Assembly: GCA_030737875.1 (NCBI GenBank)
Contig: CM060911.1
Coordinates: forward strand, 97,174,599-97,238,598
Direction: 5' to 3'
From: Allium sativum
Taxonomy: Eukaryota; Streptophyta; Magnoliopsida; Asparagales; Amaryllidaceae
Length of the DNA stretch: 64,000 bases
Of this stretch, positions 1-11,305 are shown piece by piece. The translations under genes were made by a program, and so were the position numbers. Numbering within the stretch: position 1 is the first letter of the stretch; each line of letters opens with the position of its first letter. A model generated the notes under the pieces. The model was not told where the DNA came from. It saw nothing but the letters and a program-made list of their open reading frames with translations, and ran no database searches.

Positions 1-371
1 TTTACATCTTTGGTCGAATACATCTATGCACACGCCCATCGGGCGTGCCTGCGTACTGGTAATATAAAATAAACTTCGGTAGATTCGTTAAGTGGTCAAA
101 AGAGGGAAGCTAGGTTAGATGGAAGCTCAACAATGGACATTAATTAGTACAGATGTGTAGATGGAAGCTCAACAATTAACGATCGGCCAGATGGAAGCTC
201 AACAATCAACTAGATTGAAGTGCACAATGTGAGTGGTCCGTAAGAGATAATGGATACGATTTGAAGAAACGAGCACGGTCTTTACCAGTGAACCGAGCTA
301 CCGACCTTCCCATGACTAACACCTCACCTCCACACTCGGCCCCATTGCGCAAAGCGCGTCCACGCCATTCT
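1..371. other. Unclassified sequence left of the copia LTR
   Basis: No recognisable coding sequence. An 18-base motif, AGATGGAAGCTCAACAAT, occurs three times at 117-134, 159-176 and 189-206 with unequal spacing (42 and 30 bases). A perfect stem-loop lies at 31-47 (arms CACGCCC/GGGCGTG, loop ATC). This may be the older target DNA of the copia element or part of another repeat. The right limit is set by the inferred end of the copia LTR. Confidence 0.4.
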
Positions 372-1276
372 TGTTAGGGATTGTGGAATGAGTCGTTAAG
401 AAAAAACTAACACTATAGGGGGTGAATAGTGTTTTTTGAGAATTTAAATAAAATCTAAAACTTATATGATCTACTATATGAATCAAACACCACAATAACA
501 ATCATAGGCACAAAATCAAAAACAAACACAAAGATAAACAAAAATAAAATGCAGAAAAGGGAAGAACACATTGAATTTTTTACCATGCAACGCTGGATTG
601 CTTATAGTTTTATTACTATATCAATATCCAATTACAACCTCCTTGATTTCATGGCTACAAGCATAACACCGATTCCATACACTTGATTAAGTATACTCTC
701 CTTGATTCACTGCTACAAGGGTAAACCACCCCCGTTCCTTGATTTCACGGCTACAAAGAAAACACTGTTTACCCAAACACTTCCCAAAAGATTACAATAG
801 CCCTATAACTCTTTAGTATCACTTCGATTGAGAGATTAATGAGCAAAGTGTGAGAAGAGAAGAAGTTTTATGTAAACAGAATTGAACTCGGCAGAGTATA
901 GTTGTAGAAATCATAAAAATAAGAAAATATGTATGTCGACATATCACTTATGTAAGAGTGAAAAGACATTTCCTTTGAAAATAAAAAAGTGACAGTTATA
1001 TGTCGACATAGACATATACGTATGTTGTAACAACACGTATTTTCAATAACCTGTTATAACATAAATGGAGGCAGAATTAAACTGTAAAATCTGAATCAAG
1101 GGAAACGGGCTATGCCATTGCGTTCGTCTCGGAAAAATACGCGAAATGGAGTCCGAGTTTTCGAAAATCGGAGTCCGTATGACCAAGATATGGCCTCGCG
1201 AAGTTTCACGAAAAATTCCCAAATTAAAGTATACTTAATTAAGTGAAATGGGTTGTGCAGAGAAATACATATATAT

Positions 1277-1278
<2 letters not shown>

Positions 1279-1311
<33 letters not shown>
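1279..1311. repeat. (AT)n microsatellite
   Basis: Uninterrupted AT dinucleotides inside the solo LTR, upstream of its TATA region. Similar AT runs lie at 5560-5586 and 6048-6095 in the surrounding copia LTR. Confidence 0.95.
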
Positions 1312-1314
<3 letters not shown>

Positions 1315-1624
1315 GAAAATTTAATAAATAAATATGCAAAAATGTTCAAAACAGCGAATTGGGAGAGGGGAATAACCGAACCGGCCGATTTTTGAGGTCG
1401 GCCCGAGCCCGCTGGGTCGGCTAGGTGTTAATCCAGGGTGTTTGGCTGTCAACCCGTGGGCCGATTCGCTCAAATGCAGATTTTGCATTTGGATGGTTCT
1501 CATGGTTCATCTTTAATCTAAAGGCCCTAGATGGTTCCTACACTTGACTTCTTCCCCAAGACATGCTTTGATGGCTTGGATTGAATTTAGGTTTAATCCT
1601 ATGGCCTAAAACACTTGCCTAATC

Positions 1625-1632
1625 TATAAATA
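1625..1632 (+). promoter_or_regulatory. Probable TATA box of the solo LTR
   Basis: TATAAATA, followed about 30 bases later by a pyrimidine-rich start-like region (TCCTCATTATTCATTC). The equivalent place in the gag-only element's LTR reads TATTTAAAG on the minus strand (40380-40387). This marks a likely U3/R boundary about 600 bases into the LTR; no transcription data are available. Confidence 0.5.
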
Positions 1633-2859
1633 AGACCCTAACCTATCCTAAATCCTCATTATTCATTCATGCAACTAAACTATGGAATTTTTTTACCTCT
1701 CATGGCCTTCACTCTCTTCATAAATTTTTTAAATGGTTTCTATGAGAGATTTTCCATGCATACAAGTGTTTTCAAGCTTGTATGAGTGTCACTAGCTTGC
1801 ATTCAAGTCAAGTTTCTATCTTTGCATCATAAAGCAAGGGTTTTGATCATTTTGGCTCAAGGGTTTTTATGTTAGAGCTTGCATTTTGGGTTTATTTGAT
1901 TGCATAAGGGCTTTGTCATATCTTTTGTGCCTTCATAGCAATGTAAGCCCTTTCACTACTCTTAGATATTAACTATGAAGTTAAATGTTCATGTTGCAAG
2001 TTTGGGTTTGATCATTGAGTATGATACATGCTATCATGTCACGCAAGTTTATGAAGTCATTATCTTGATCTTGTGAGCTAAAAGCTACAACCTTTATGTT
2101 GAAATGTTGCATTAGGCAACATGAGAACCCTCATAACCTTTATGTCAACTTGCATATGAAGTCATAACCCTTATATGATGATATATGCGAGTTACTAGTC
2201 ATCATTCCATATCTTTTGTCACCATGATTCGCTTATGTGCCAAGTTTGGGTTTATGCATGTTTTGAGGCTTAAGAATGTAACATGCAAGTTAACGAACAC
2301 ATTTGTGCCTCATTTTCCACCATGATTAACTTGTAGCTTAATATCCATTTTTGTCATGCCTTTGCCAAGTCTCTTCTTTTAATCCATTACGTTGTCGCGA
2401 ACGTATATGCGAGTTTAAAAGCGTTGGGTTATGTTATGGGTAATTTCTAATGACATGAAAATACAACTTGAAAACATGACTTGAAATATAACATGGAAGT
2501 TGACATGTAAGTATGCATAAAAACATAAGCTTGGGAATTTACCTATTAAGTTAGGTCTACCCTTTGGGAATTTACCTATTAAGTTAGGTCTACCCAAATG
2601 CTTGAAAACTTGTAACATGTTTTGGGAAACATGATGGACATGACACTTAGATAATATAAGTGTGGCCAACTCGAGGTTGGGTTGAGTTTGCAACGTAAAA
2701 CTACCCGGAACCGACCGGCCTAACTAGTAGTTGCAAACAATAGGACCCAATGTGAGAAGTTGGTCATGTTGTGCTTGAACCCGAGGTTAGACCAAGTTGT
2801 GGTGTAAAGCTACCCGGAACCGACCGGCTTAACTAGTAACCACAACAAAGTCTAATGTG

Positions 2860-3650
2860 AGAGGTGAAGGTGCATTAAGTAATTAATGCCACATGATAGG
2901 GTTAAGTTAATTTGATTAATGACTCTTAACCAAATATGACATGGACAAATGGGTTAAGTAATTTGATTAGGCTAATGATACTTAACAAAACATGACAAGG
3001 TTGGGTAGGTTAAGTAACTTGATTTTCCTAATGACACTTAACCATTTTTATATGACTAGTGGATGGGGTTAAGTTAACCAACACTTAATCAGTCCAACGC
3101 GATAACTTGGTAAGGTTAAGTAAGTTTTCTTAATGACGCTTAACCGAAAAATACGGTTAACGAATGGGGTTAAGATTAGACTCAACTAGTCTAAACATGG
3201 AAATCGGATGGGGTTAAGTTAGCCTAGACTTAATTAATCCCACTTGGTAGTTTAATGGGGTTAAGTTAAACACTTAACTAATCTAAACATGATGAATTGA
3301 TGTGGTTAAGTGACCTATACTTATCCAATCTAACTCGTTAATTTATTGTGGTTAAGTTAACCAATACTTAACCAATATAACGTGAAAACATGATAAGACT
3401 AAGTCACGAATCGCTTGAATACACTTGACCGATTTGACTAAGTAAATTGATAGGGTCAAGTTAATATATACTTAACCAATCTAGAATGATAATTGGACGA
3501 GGTTAAGTCGTGAATTGCTTAATATACTTAACTAACTTGAGCATGGTTTGTAGGGTTAAGCCTTGAACTTGGATACTTAGCCAATTTTGACAGGATTTGT
3601 AGACGGGTTAAGTCATGAACTTAAGTGACACTTAATCCATTATGTAAACC
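2860..3650 (+). repeat. Expanded GGTTAAGT / ACTTAACC subrepeat
   Basis: Many imperfect units combining GGGGTTAAGT with ACTTAACC(A/T)AT, spaced roughly 50-80 bases apart. The corresponding zone in the gag-only element's LTRs (about 33780-34045 and 38720-38970) is only about 250 bases, so the solo LTR carries an expanded version. GGTTAAGT and ACTTAACC are near-complementary, so neighbouring half-units can pair. Confidence 0.75.
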
Positions 3651-5147
3651 CTAGTTCTGAGGATTAGGTGGATAACCGTAGTTAACAAGGATAACGGGAA
3701 CAATGCTAAGTGGTAAACCTTAGTTGAAGAATAACTAAGTAATGATTTTTAGTCAAGGAAATTTAGACCAGTTCATAGATAGATGAGTAACCTGATACGG
3801 TAGGTCATCGTTTAAGTATACGAGTAGGAGCAAGTATCTGATTTAGATAAAGGCTCCAGCGAACTGGGTAACGAAGCAGCGGCTTTGGGGAACGTGAGGA
3901 TATTCTTGGTATCCCTCTATGAGCTGCCAGGTGATTATACTAGGCTCATGAGAGGTTAAGGTCTGCGTTAGAGGAACCGAGAGTATGCCTTGGTTGCTAT
4001 ACGAGCGACCTAAAGACGGGGATGGATAGGGGATAGTCGACGATACACGGTCGTATCCTAGATAGCATTTCGTCAGGCTACCTACCATCTTTGGTCAAGT
4101 GTGTACGTACGGAAAGGCAGAGAACACCCAAAAGACCATAATTGCTATCTAATTATGGTTGCGGTAAGGCTTGGATGTGGGTTGGCCAGTGTTGTGTTCT
4201 CATACAGGATTTATCCTGTCTTGTCTTTCACTAGTTGAGGGAGTGGTCTCGTGGGACCATAGCCACGTATAAGAAAAACAGACCTTAGCATCTGCATCGG
4301 CAGATAAATCGAAAGCTCCCGACCGAGTCCTGTATTTCTTGATTTGCCCTATGACAGGACTCGGATGGCACGATGTGATACATGTGCATACAGTCATGGA
4401 AAAGCGATTCACGATGAATGCGTGGGAAAAAGGGCGCGGTTGGCGGTTAGCGTAATCCCTAGTGGACCTAGGTGGTTGAACCCAAACCGAGATACGAAAA
4501 CGTGCAATAGGTAAGCATAATCCCTAGCAGCCCTAGGTAGCATAAGTCCTAGTTGTACAAACAATAATTCATGTTGGAAGACCCTAGCTAGGTTTAGGGT
4601 AACAGTCCAAACCGATCTTAAGGATCATGGAACTATGTTAAAGTAATATAGAATCTCATGGGAAAGCCCGTATGGTCTACGGCAAGGGACTGAACATTTA
4701 CATGGAATAAAACATACAAGTTGAGTAACCTATATATGCGACATATTAGGTTGACATGGACCATTACACGACTTTTGAGTGAGGGTCATTCTTGGTTAAC
4801 ACATGACACGGTGGGGATACTAGTACGGTAGGTGCAGAGCTAAAATACAGGATAGATATCACGGGGCGTTATACGTGACAGATATCTTGGGGATATTATA
4901 CTTGATAGAAACCTGACGATGTGATACCTTGTTTTATCTTGACATCGTAATTTATCATGACACCTTAGTTTATCTAAGTTCAGTAGTTCATCCTGTTATT
5001 TTGATTTAGTTATCTATCTTGTTATCATGCTTATGTTCATCTCAGTTTCTCATGTCAGTTAACTTTACTAGTTTTTATGCTAATAGTAGATAGGGCTTAC
5101 TCAGTCTTTTTGACTGACCCGTTTTGTTTCGCCTCTTTTCTTCCGTT

Positions 5148-5161
5148 CCCCCCCCCCCCCC
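5148..5161. repeat. Poly-C run of 14
   Basis: A homopolymer of 14 C in the 3' part of the solo LTR. The homologous spot in the other LTRs is a short G-rich stretch (near 33108 and 38031 on the plus strand). Its exact length is a likely sequencing or slippage variable. Confidence 0.9.
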
Positions 5162-6043
5162 AGGTTACAGGGAGGAAATACTGTTGTTTAGTTCGGACTT
5201 CTTCTGCTTGAAGGTCATCATGGATGGCTTGGACTTTTCTTGGCTAATGGCTACTTTACTGTTTTTACTTGGGGAATAATTTATGAAAATGTCTTTATGC
5301 TTCTTTACTATTGCAAGACAGGTTTTGATGTACTCTGATGTAAAAGGCTTTAGACCTTATTTATTCATGTTATGAAAGTTTGATTTTACTTCCGCTATTT
5401 TATATGTTCTGTCTTGTGATATTTCTGTGCATGTTTACCAATAATACCCCTCTAAAGCTAGTGCATTCCTTTGCGAGTGAGCCTAGTGGAGGCGGAGTGT
5501 TACATATGTCGACATATCACTTATGTAAATTTTAATTTTGATCAATTTCAAGTGTTTTGATATATATATATATATATATATATATAATTCCGGAAATTCT
5601 TGAATTAACACATAGTGTTATAAATAAGTATTATAATGGAAAATCATATGAAAACATAGATATAAGACTTATGAACATATTTATAAAATTATAGAGTTTA
5701 AAATTATATAAATATAAAGTATAAAACTTATAAATTATAAAATTTGAGTTTAAAATAAAAAGTAAAGTAAGGAAAGTAAAATGGAGAAGATATTGATTGA
5801 AGATAGAATTTGAAAATAGATTTTGAAATCAGAAATTGAAAAATAGAATTTGAATTTGAATTTGAACCTAGGGTGCTATTCAGAGTCTTACATAAACTAG
5901 ACTGTATTACTATATTTATCTTGAACTCATGAAATCTTGATTAAGCATGAGTCCTGAATCATCTTTGAATTATGAATCTCTAACATCTTTAAACTGTACA
6001 GTCTTCAGTAATAATTCCTGTACATAAATCCTGCATATGTATG

Positions 6044-6096
<53 letters not shown>

Positions 6097-6176
6097 TAGA
6101 TAGAAGTGTTAGTATATATTTTATAATAAATTAATATTGAAATCATGTTGTTGTCATCAAAACTCCATTCTCCAAC

Positions 6177-6195
6177 AATCTCCCCCTTTTTGATG
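6177..6195 (-). other. Polypurine tract of the copia relic
   Basis: On the minus strand this reads AAAAAGGGGGAGAT and runs directly into TGTTGG, the LTR start. Such a G-rich purine stretch primes plus-strand DNA synthesis in LTR retrotransposons. It fixes element orientation (minus) and the LTR edge at 6176. Confidence 0.8.
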
Positions 6196-6617
6196 ATGAC
6201 AACCTTAGTTTATAAAATATTATACCTATTGATAGTGATCCTTCTAATACCCCCGGTCTATATGAATCATATAAACTAGTTCTATATTTTATAATTTCTC
6301 CCCCTTTGGCATTATCAAAAAGAAATTCTAAAACTAATCCCCCTAAGTCCTGTAACTATCTAAATAATTCTTATACTAAAGTAAAATACTCCCCCTTAAT
6401 CCTAAATATATCTATATAATCCTATAATAATAGAACTTCCTAAATTCATGATTATCAATCATCAATACAAATCAATCCAATAATTACATACGTTTGATGT
6501 CATATATACAAACCAAATCAAACAAATCAAAGCACACCACACTATATATTTAATATATACAAGTTTTTTGATCCAAATTAAATAAATAAATCAAATCAAA
6601 TCAACTATACCAAATAG

Positions 6618-6800
6618 TTAAACGTTTCTTGGGACTTCTACCCAACCGTCTTCTCCAAAGATTGGATCCTTCTTGATGACTTTCCAACCTTCATCTTCTT
6701 TGGTTGGTAGTGCCTTAGCGAGACTGTTATCTTTATCTCTAAAAAGAGAAGAAATTAGCCACTGAATTGCATCAAAATGCTTCTCTTGATGTTCAAACAT
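6618..6800 (-). CDS. Short hypothetical ORF near the 3' end of the copia relic
   Basis: A 60-residue open frame beginning MFEHQEKHFDAIQW and ending WVEVPRNV. It is acidic/basic mixed with no membrane segment, signal peptide or known motif. It lies in the same orientation as the relic's gag and second ORF, downstream of the latter and about 420 bases before the polypurine tract. It could be the broken C-terminus of the second ORF's protein, because the 6801-7339 spacer between them has no open frame joining them. I do not recognise it, and expression is doubtful in such a decayed element. Confidence 0.3.
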   Translation of the reverse strand: MFEHQEKHFDAIQWLISSLFRDKDNSLAKALPTKEDEGWKVIKKDPIFGEDGWVEVPRNV

Positions 6801-7339
6801 CTTTATTTGGCCTAATTAGAGATGACGCTGGTTTCGTAGAATTATAAAGAGAATGTTCTTGAAAGAATTCAATGTTTCTTCAAGATTTTCGCTTAAGTTA
6901 TGGATTGGATTTGTCATGGATTTGAGAAAAAGGAGTAGAGAAGAAGGAGAAATGGAATAATGAATTTGTCTAGAAGAAGTATGCTTAAATAGGTTCTGGG
7001 GTTCATTGGATTTTCGAATGGATATGAGTTAGTTATTTAATTTTAAAATTTTGAAATGTTTTGAAAATCTAGCAGTTATATGCCGACATATACAATTATG
7101 TATGTCGATATACTAATCAATTTTTTTTGAAAATTTTCAAATTTTGAGTCTTTTGATCTTATATTATATTATAATTAAATATAAAAATTTTAGAGTAACT
7201 TAAGGATGATTTTGACATAAATAAAACTCCATTCATTACTTCATAAAAAGCAAATACGTCCAACTAATTAAGACACATTAAATACGAGATTTGAAAACAA
7301 ATACAAGCAAATATAAGCGAATACATAAAGAAAAATTCA
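6801..7339. other. AT-rich spacer of the copia relic
   Basis: No coding signal. It contains a diverged pair of the TATGTCGACATA-type motif near 7078-7112 (TATGCCGACATA and TATGTCGATATA). Together with similar motifs in the LTR this suggests LTR-like material or a dispersed motif inside the internal region. Region 6196-6617 is likewise AT-rich with short stretches of C and no gene. Confidence 0.5.
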
Positions 7340-8389
7340 ACTAGATAGACTAGTTTTCAGTGGATGATGATGAGGAAGGTGATATTCCAAGCTTTCTTCC
7401 AATCTTGACCATGAACTTGGTCATTTTGGAAAAGTTCTTCTTAAGCTTCTTTTGATTGTTGACAATTTTTACTTGTTTTTAAACAATTGTTTCTTTGGAA
7501 ATGTGTCTAGTGTTGGTTGGACAATCAACACTTTCTAAAGAAGTTTCTTCTTCTTCAACTTCCATTGGCGCTTGTTCTTATTGCATTCGAGCTTGTTTGG
7601 CTTCAAATGTCTCATATGGTTGGAAGGTGAGAGGAATTTGCAAGAGATGTATGTTTGATGAGTCAAACGCTTTCCTTGACACAAATTCTTCTCCATGAAG
7701 ATCAACTCCAAAGTATTTGAAAATGCGGATGAGATAAACACAATAGTAGAGAGTGTTTTCTCTTGATGACAATTCTATGGATTTGATCTCTTTTAAGATC
7801 ATATCGGCCCAATTGAAGTCCTAGCTACCCATAATAGCAAAGAGGTCTTTTTGAACTTTAAGAGTTGGATTATTAATGTTTCAGGAACGAGGAGTGATGG
7901 TATGTTAGAGGAGAAAGTTGACAATTCTTGTTTTTAGATGGAATCCGAAACGAAATCCATTTGAGCATCGAATTCAAATATGTCATGATAGGTCTCTAAA
8001 TTGGTTTCATCGATAACGAAATCCAAAAAATCTGAGCCTATGCTTTCAGAATTTATGATTTTGCCTAAGTGTTTGGCATCGAGAACAATTTGCATGCCTT
8101 TGACGCTACTCCAAATTTTGTCTTCGTTGCCTTTGTAAAATTCGTGATTAAGATTCGAATAGAACATCTTTATAAGCTTAGGATAACACACTTCTTCATT
8201 ATCCCGTGAGTTAATTAGACTCAAGACTTCGTTTTGTTGAAAAAGAGAGATAATATCATAAGAAGGAAAATCTCCAAAAATGGCGAAAGCACCCGTATTA
8301 ACTTTAGCATTTGCTACATAGTTAACATAGGTTTTGATAACTTCTTTGTCATTATGAAGATAACCTTTGATGGTTTTCGTTAACTTCAA
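7340..8389 (-). pseudogene. Broken plant transposon-protein-like ORF of the copia relic
   Basis: The best open part is 151 residues (8389 down to 7934). It contains CYPKLIKMFYSNL followed by a WSSVKGMQIVLDAKHLGKII segment. From memory this pattern fits the plant-only putative transposon protein domain (Pfam PF20167). After a stop at 7934-7936 and at least one frameshift, homologous-looking sequence continues (ADMILKEIKSIELSS, then LIRIFKYFGVDLHGEEF) down to about 7578, and ends in a Lys-rich and Ser-rich tail near 7340. Function of this family is unknown; it travels with retroelements and is often mis-annotated as host protein. The frame is interrupted at least three times, so no full product can be made. 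The family assignment needs a profile search. Confidence 0.6.
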
Positions 8390-8951
8390 TTTCTAAGTTG
8401 AACTTGAGGAAGCCACTGAATTGATAGTTTTGAAGAGAATAGATATGAAGAATATTGTTTTGAATTGAGAATGAAAGGTAGAGGGAATAGGTGTATATAT
8501 AGAAATTGAATGGATATGAATTAAGTAGGCACAACTTTTCAGAAGTCAATGACACCCTTTCAGACCTTGGGAGTTAGTGAAAAGTTGGAGGGAAGTTTGA
8601 AAGTCTAAACCTTTGTAACTCAAATTTATGGTCATATATATCGACATATAGACATATGTACGTATTTTCAAAGGAAATTTGACTTTTTGTGAAATGTGAT
8701 TTAAATTATCGATTTATATTTCAAATTTGACGATTTCCTGAAATAATTCTAATCCTAACAAACATCCAAAAAAATTATTTTATTATTTGTTATTTATTAT
8801 TATATTATTATTTTGAATTTCAAAATTCAAATTTCAATTTTGATTTTCAAAATTCAAATTTAAAATTTGAATATCAAGTTTGAATTTTACGTTTAAATTT
8901 TTAGATTCAAAACAAAGCAAACAAACAATCAGCCATTCAACCAAATAAAAT
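8390..8951. other. Non-coding spacer between the two copia-relic ORFs
   Basis: AT-rich, with a stretch near 8790-8900 made of AAATTCAAATTT-like inverted words, and another degenerate TCGACATATAGACATATG motif at about 8640-8657 followed by TTTCAAAGGAAAT. The same neighbour pair occurs in the LTR near 960-1020. This is where pol would lie in a complete element; nothing pol-like is visible on either strand. Confidence 0.5.
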
Positions 8952-9749
8952 TTAAAAATTAATTAAGGCATACTCGATATTTAGATCCTTATCTTTGAAA
9001 TTTTTTGAATTCTGAATTGTCGTGAAGCACATATTCGAATATCTGGTTTCTAGCTCTTCATCACTTGATGATGAATCTGAATCATCTAACGTTGATGCGT
9101 ATGCTTTTATTCTCTTCCGTGACGAATTATTGTTATCTGGTTGTTGAGTCGATTTATCTGGATATGGACACATTCTCCTCATATGGCCTGGTTTGTTGCA
9201 GTTTTAACATCAATCATCATTTCTTCTTGAATTTCCTTGGTTATTATTTCGAAAATAAAATTTCCTTCTATATTTCAGAATTTTCTAAAATGTCTTGTCA
9301 TATGGGTTGTTTCTTCATCATCTTCACTACTCGAGTCAGAATCATTTGTTGTTGCTTTAAATGCAATGAATTTCTGCACAGTTGGACTGTTTTCTTTTCT
9401 TTTTTGTAGTTGGACTTCAAAAGACATCAGATTTTCAATTAACTCCTCAATCTTCATTTCATTGACATTATTGGCTTCTTCAATTGCCAGAGTTTTCTGA
9501 TCCTATTCTGGAGTCAATGAACTCAATATTTTTCTGACTTGATCCTCTTCAGAATAAGTTTTTTCAAGTATTGTTAACGAATGCACTATCTCTTGAAATC
9601 TGTAAGACGTATCGGAGATAGACTCATTCTCATTCATTTTGAATAACTCAAACTGATTAACTAACATTTAGTTGTTTAACTTTACTAATTCCTTCATGAG
9701 TAACTTGTAAAGTTCTCCAAATTTCATAACCAGTTTTACATACTGACAC
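8952..9749 (-). pseudogene. Ty1/copia gag relic (SIRE-like), 5'-truncated
   Basis: Gag is the capsid-forming protein of the element. On the minus strand, in order, one reads an alpha-helical segment with ELFKMNENESI (about 9660-9620), DQVRKILSSLTPE (about 9545-9510), TLAIEEANNVNEMKIEELIENL (to about 9420), an acidic DSDSSSEDDEE stretch, and a CCHC zinc knuckle at 9168-9209. A second acidic tail (DDSDSSSSDEE) follows and ends in MCFTTIQ. This order is characteristic of copia gag of the SIRE/Maximus type. The knuckle keeps all four ligands (C-x2-C-x4-H-x4-C), but its second codon is now TAA. Other stops and shifts break the frame. The N-terminus is missing because gypsy element A inserted at 9750. 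It is not functional. Confidence 0.8.
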
Positions 9750-10659
9750 TGTAACAACCCGGAGAATCAGAACCAATTTAATTTTCTTAGTTGGCTATTT
9801 TAATGAATTTAGAATATTTAAAATAATTTATTTTAAATAATAACGACTAGAAATTTGTTTAAATCAAAGTTAGAACGAATAAATTTATTTTAATTATATA
9901 ACGAACTAGAAACATCGTGGTAGTTTGAAAATTTGAAGTTGAACTTTGACTGAATGTACAGGATTCAAAATAAATCGGATTTTAGTAAAACCAAAAATAT
10001 TTAATTCTGTTTAGAAATTCCTACTAACGGATCTGAAAATATGAAATTTCAAAGCTGGAATAAAAATTTATGGCCAGTTGAATATTCAGAATAGTCGTTA
10101 TGGAATTTAATATAAATATAGCCCTTAAAAATAGACATTTTGCAAACGACCTTCTTTTTCAATGAAACCGCATTGGTTGGATCCGGAATGTCAATTTATT
10201 ACTAGGTTTAAAATTCCATGATTTTTTAGAATTAATATGTGAGCGTGGCAAAGGAAAACGTGTTTGGTAATTTCAGTTTGAATTGGATCGACCAGAAAAG
10301 GACCATTTTTCTGACGGTCTCCAAATTCGATGAAATTAATTCTGTTGGGACCATATCATCCAAACATAACTAGATTTATTTTTCTGGAACTTTTGGAATC
10401 AGTATGTGGCCCAGGCAAATTTAAATGTACGTTCAAATCCGAATTTGAATGTTTTATATTTTAATTTGAAGAATAACCGACTGAAACAGTCAAATGGGCT
10501 TATGAAACATATTCCATTGTGTCTGGAATGGGGGTATTTAGCTGGGGGCTTTAATCGTTGTGTTTGATTTGGTGTTCGGATATGAAGACACTATTTTTCG
10601 AATAATTATATAAAACGACCAATTATATTTTTCTATTCATTAATTAATTTTCCCAAAAA

Positions 10660-11015
10660 AAAACCCCGTAACCTATCGTTCTCGACGGCGGAAGGAGTTC
10701 CTTCCTTCTCTCCTCGTTTCCTCCCAATCCACACAACAAAATCCTTTGCTCCAGTTGAGATTTTTGTAGATCTCCTCTCCAGCTCCAAATCCATATAAAT
10801 TTCTCCCTCCATCGTTCAACGATTCGCGAAAACCAAGCCCATGAATTTCGTCACCAAAGCGCCGCCACCGTTGATTGCTACCACCGGACCTCCAGCGTTT
10901 GGAGCGCCACTCCTTCCTCTTCCACGTCGCGCGCGCCGATCATCCTCTCGTGCAATGCTTTGCACGATAATCGATAACCTAGTTTTGAACGATTCGCTGA
11001 GAGGTACAGGTTTTA
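10660..11015 (+). other. GC-rich exon-like module of LTR A
   Basis: Pyrimidine-rich then GC-rich sequence (CTTCCTTCTCTCCTCG..., later CTTCCACGTCGCGCGCG) in an otherwise AT-rich LTR. It ends in GAG|GTACAG (GT at 11004-11005), which resembles a 5' splice site followed by a T-rich stretch. A 60-codon open frame (10841-11023) crosses it but resembles nothing I know and is not shared with other copies. It could be the transcribed leader just after the promoter, or captured host 5' exon sequence. Confidence 0.45.
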
Positions 11016-11282
11016 TATTTTAAACCATTTACGACATATAAAAGCGTTGCAAAATTGGTTAATCGTATAAAAATCATATCTTTTTCGTATGTTGACAAAA
11101 TCCGGTGAAACAAGAGACATTGGGACCGTGACAACGTTCGCTACATTCTAGAAGAGACTGGAGAATTTTTGGAGCTCTCTACAATTTTAAGAGGAGTAGA
11201 ACCCAATGCGAGCAATCTAAATTCAAAAATAAATGAATAAAATTATATAGGATGCAGACGGGGCTTAATACTTCCTGACACC

Positions 11283-11305
11283 ATCGTCCACAGACCACGG
11301 ACGAT
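11283..11305 (+). other. Stem-loop I of LTR A
   Basis: Perfect 7-bp stem, ATCGTCC/GGACGAT, with loop ACAGACCAC. It lies just after the GGATGCAGACGG box at 11250. Equivalent stem-loops with different arms but the same CAGACC loop core occur in C, D, E and F. Confidence 0.7.

Larger units (their letters stand above)
1026..5504 (+). mobile_element. Solo LTR of the gag-only gypsy family, 4479 bp
   Basis: It starts TGTAACAACACG and ends GGAGTGTTACA, flanked by the 5-base duplication TATGT (1021-1025 and 5505-5509). No internal domain, primer site or gag lies between the ends, so it is a solo LTR, presumably left by LTR-LTR recombination. It matches in reverse the LTRs at 32731-36012 and 37660-40941: shared landmarks are the GCGTTCG...AAAAATACGCGAAAT stretch near 1120-1150, the TATA region near 1625, the GGTTAAGT repeats, the C-rich stretch near 5148 and the GTGCATTCCTTTG end. 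At 4479 bp against 3282 bp in those LTRs it is longer, partly through repeat expansion at 2860-3650. Small ORFs inside (for example 3843-4088 and 4200-4412, minus) show no recognisable domain. Confidence 0.88.
372..6176 (-). repeat. 3' LTR of the copia relic, split by a gypsy solo LTR
   Basis: In minus-strand sense the LTR begins TGTTGGAGAATGG at 6176 and ends in CCCTAACA at 372, giving TG...CA termini. Removing the 4479-base insertion and one copy of its 5-base duplication leaves about 1.3 kb. It contains an (AT)n run at 6048-6095 and at least three copies of the palindrome TATGTCGACATA (932-943, 999-1010, and one reconstituted across the insertion). Text near 372-420 resembles the pyrimidine-rich ends of SIRE-type LTRs. 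The matching 5' LTR is not in the window. Confidence 0.7.
372..9749 (-). mobile_element. Degenerate Ty1/copia (SIRE-like) retrotransposon, lacking pol
   Basis: Read on the minus strand, this relic runs from a truncated gag (9749 down to 8952), through a second broken ORF (8389 down to 7340), to a polypurine tract at 6177-6195 and a 3' LTR (6176 down to 372). The purine tract followed at once by TGTTGG is the usual internal/3'-LTR junction of SIRE-type copia elements. No integrase, reverse transcriptase or RNase H sequence lies between gag and the purine tract, so this copy is a non-autonomous or heavily deleted derivative. Its 5' end was cut off by gypsy element A at 9750. A gypsy solo LTR sits inside its LTR at 1026-5504. 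The lineage call rests on gag motifs and junction sequence, not on a phylogeny. Confidence 0.75.

Noticed and set aside
2860..3650. Telomere-like repeat (GGGTTA-containing)
   Set aside because: GGGTTAAG occurs in longer degenerate units, not as tandem TTTAGGG; it is LTR subrepeat.
3843..4412. Minus-strand ORFs inside the solo LTR
   Set aside because: No domain, not preserved in the homologous LTRs at 32731 and 37660.
9065..9409. Plus-strand ORF of 114 residues
   Set aside because: Antisense to the copia gag relic, whose motifs on the minus strand explain the region.
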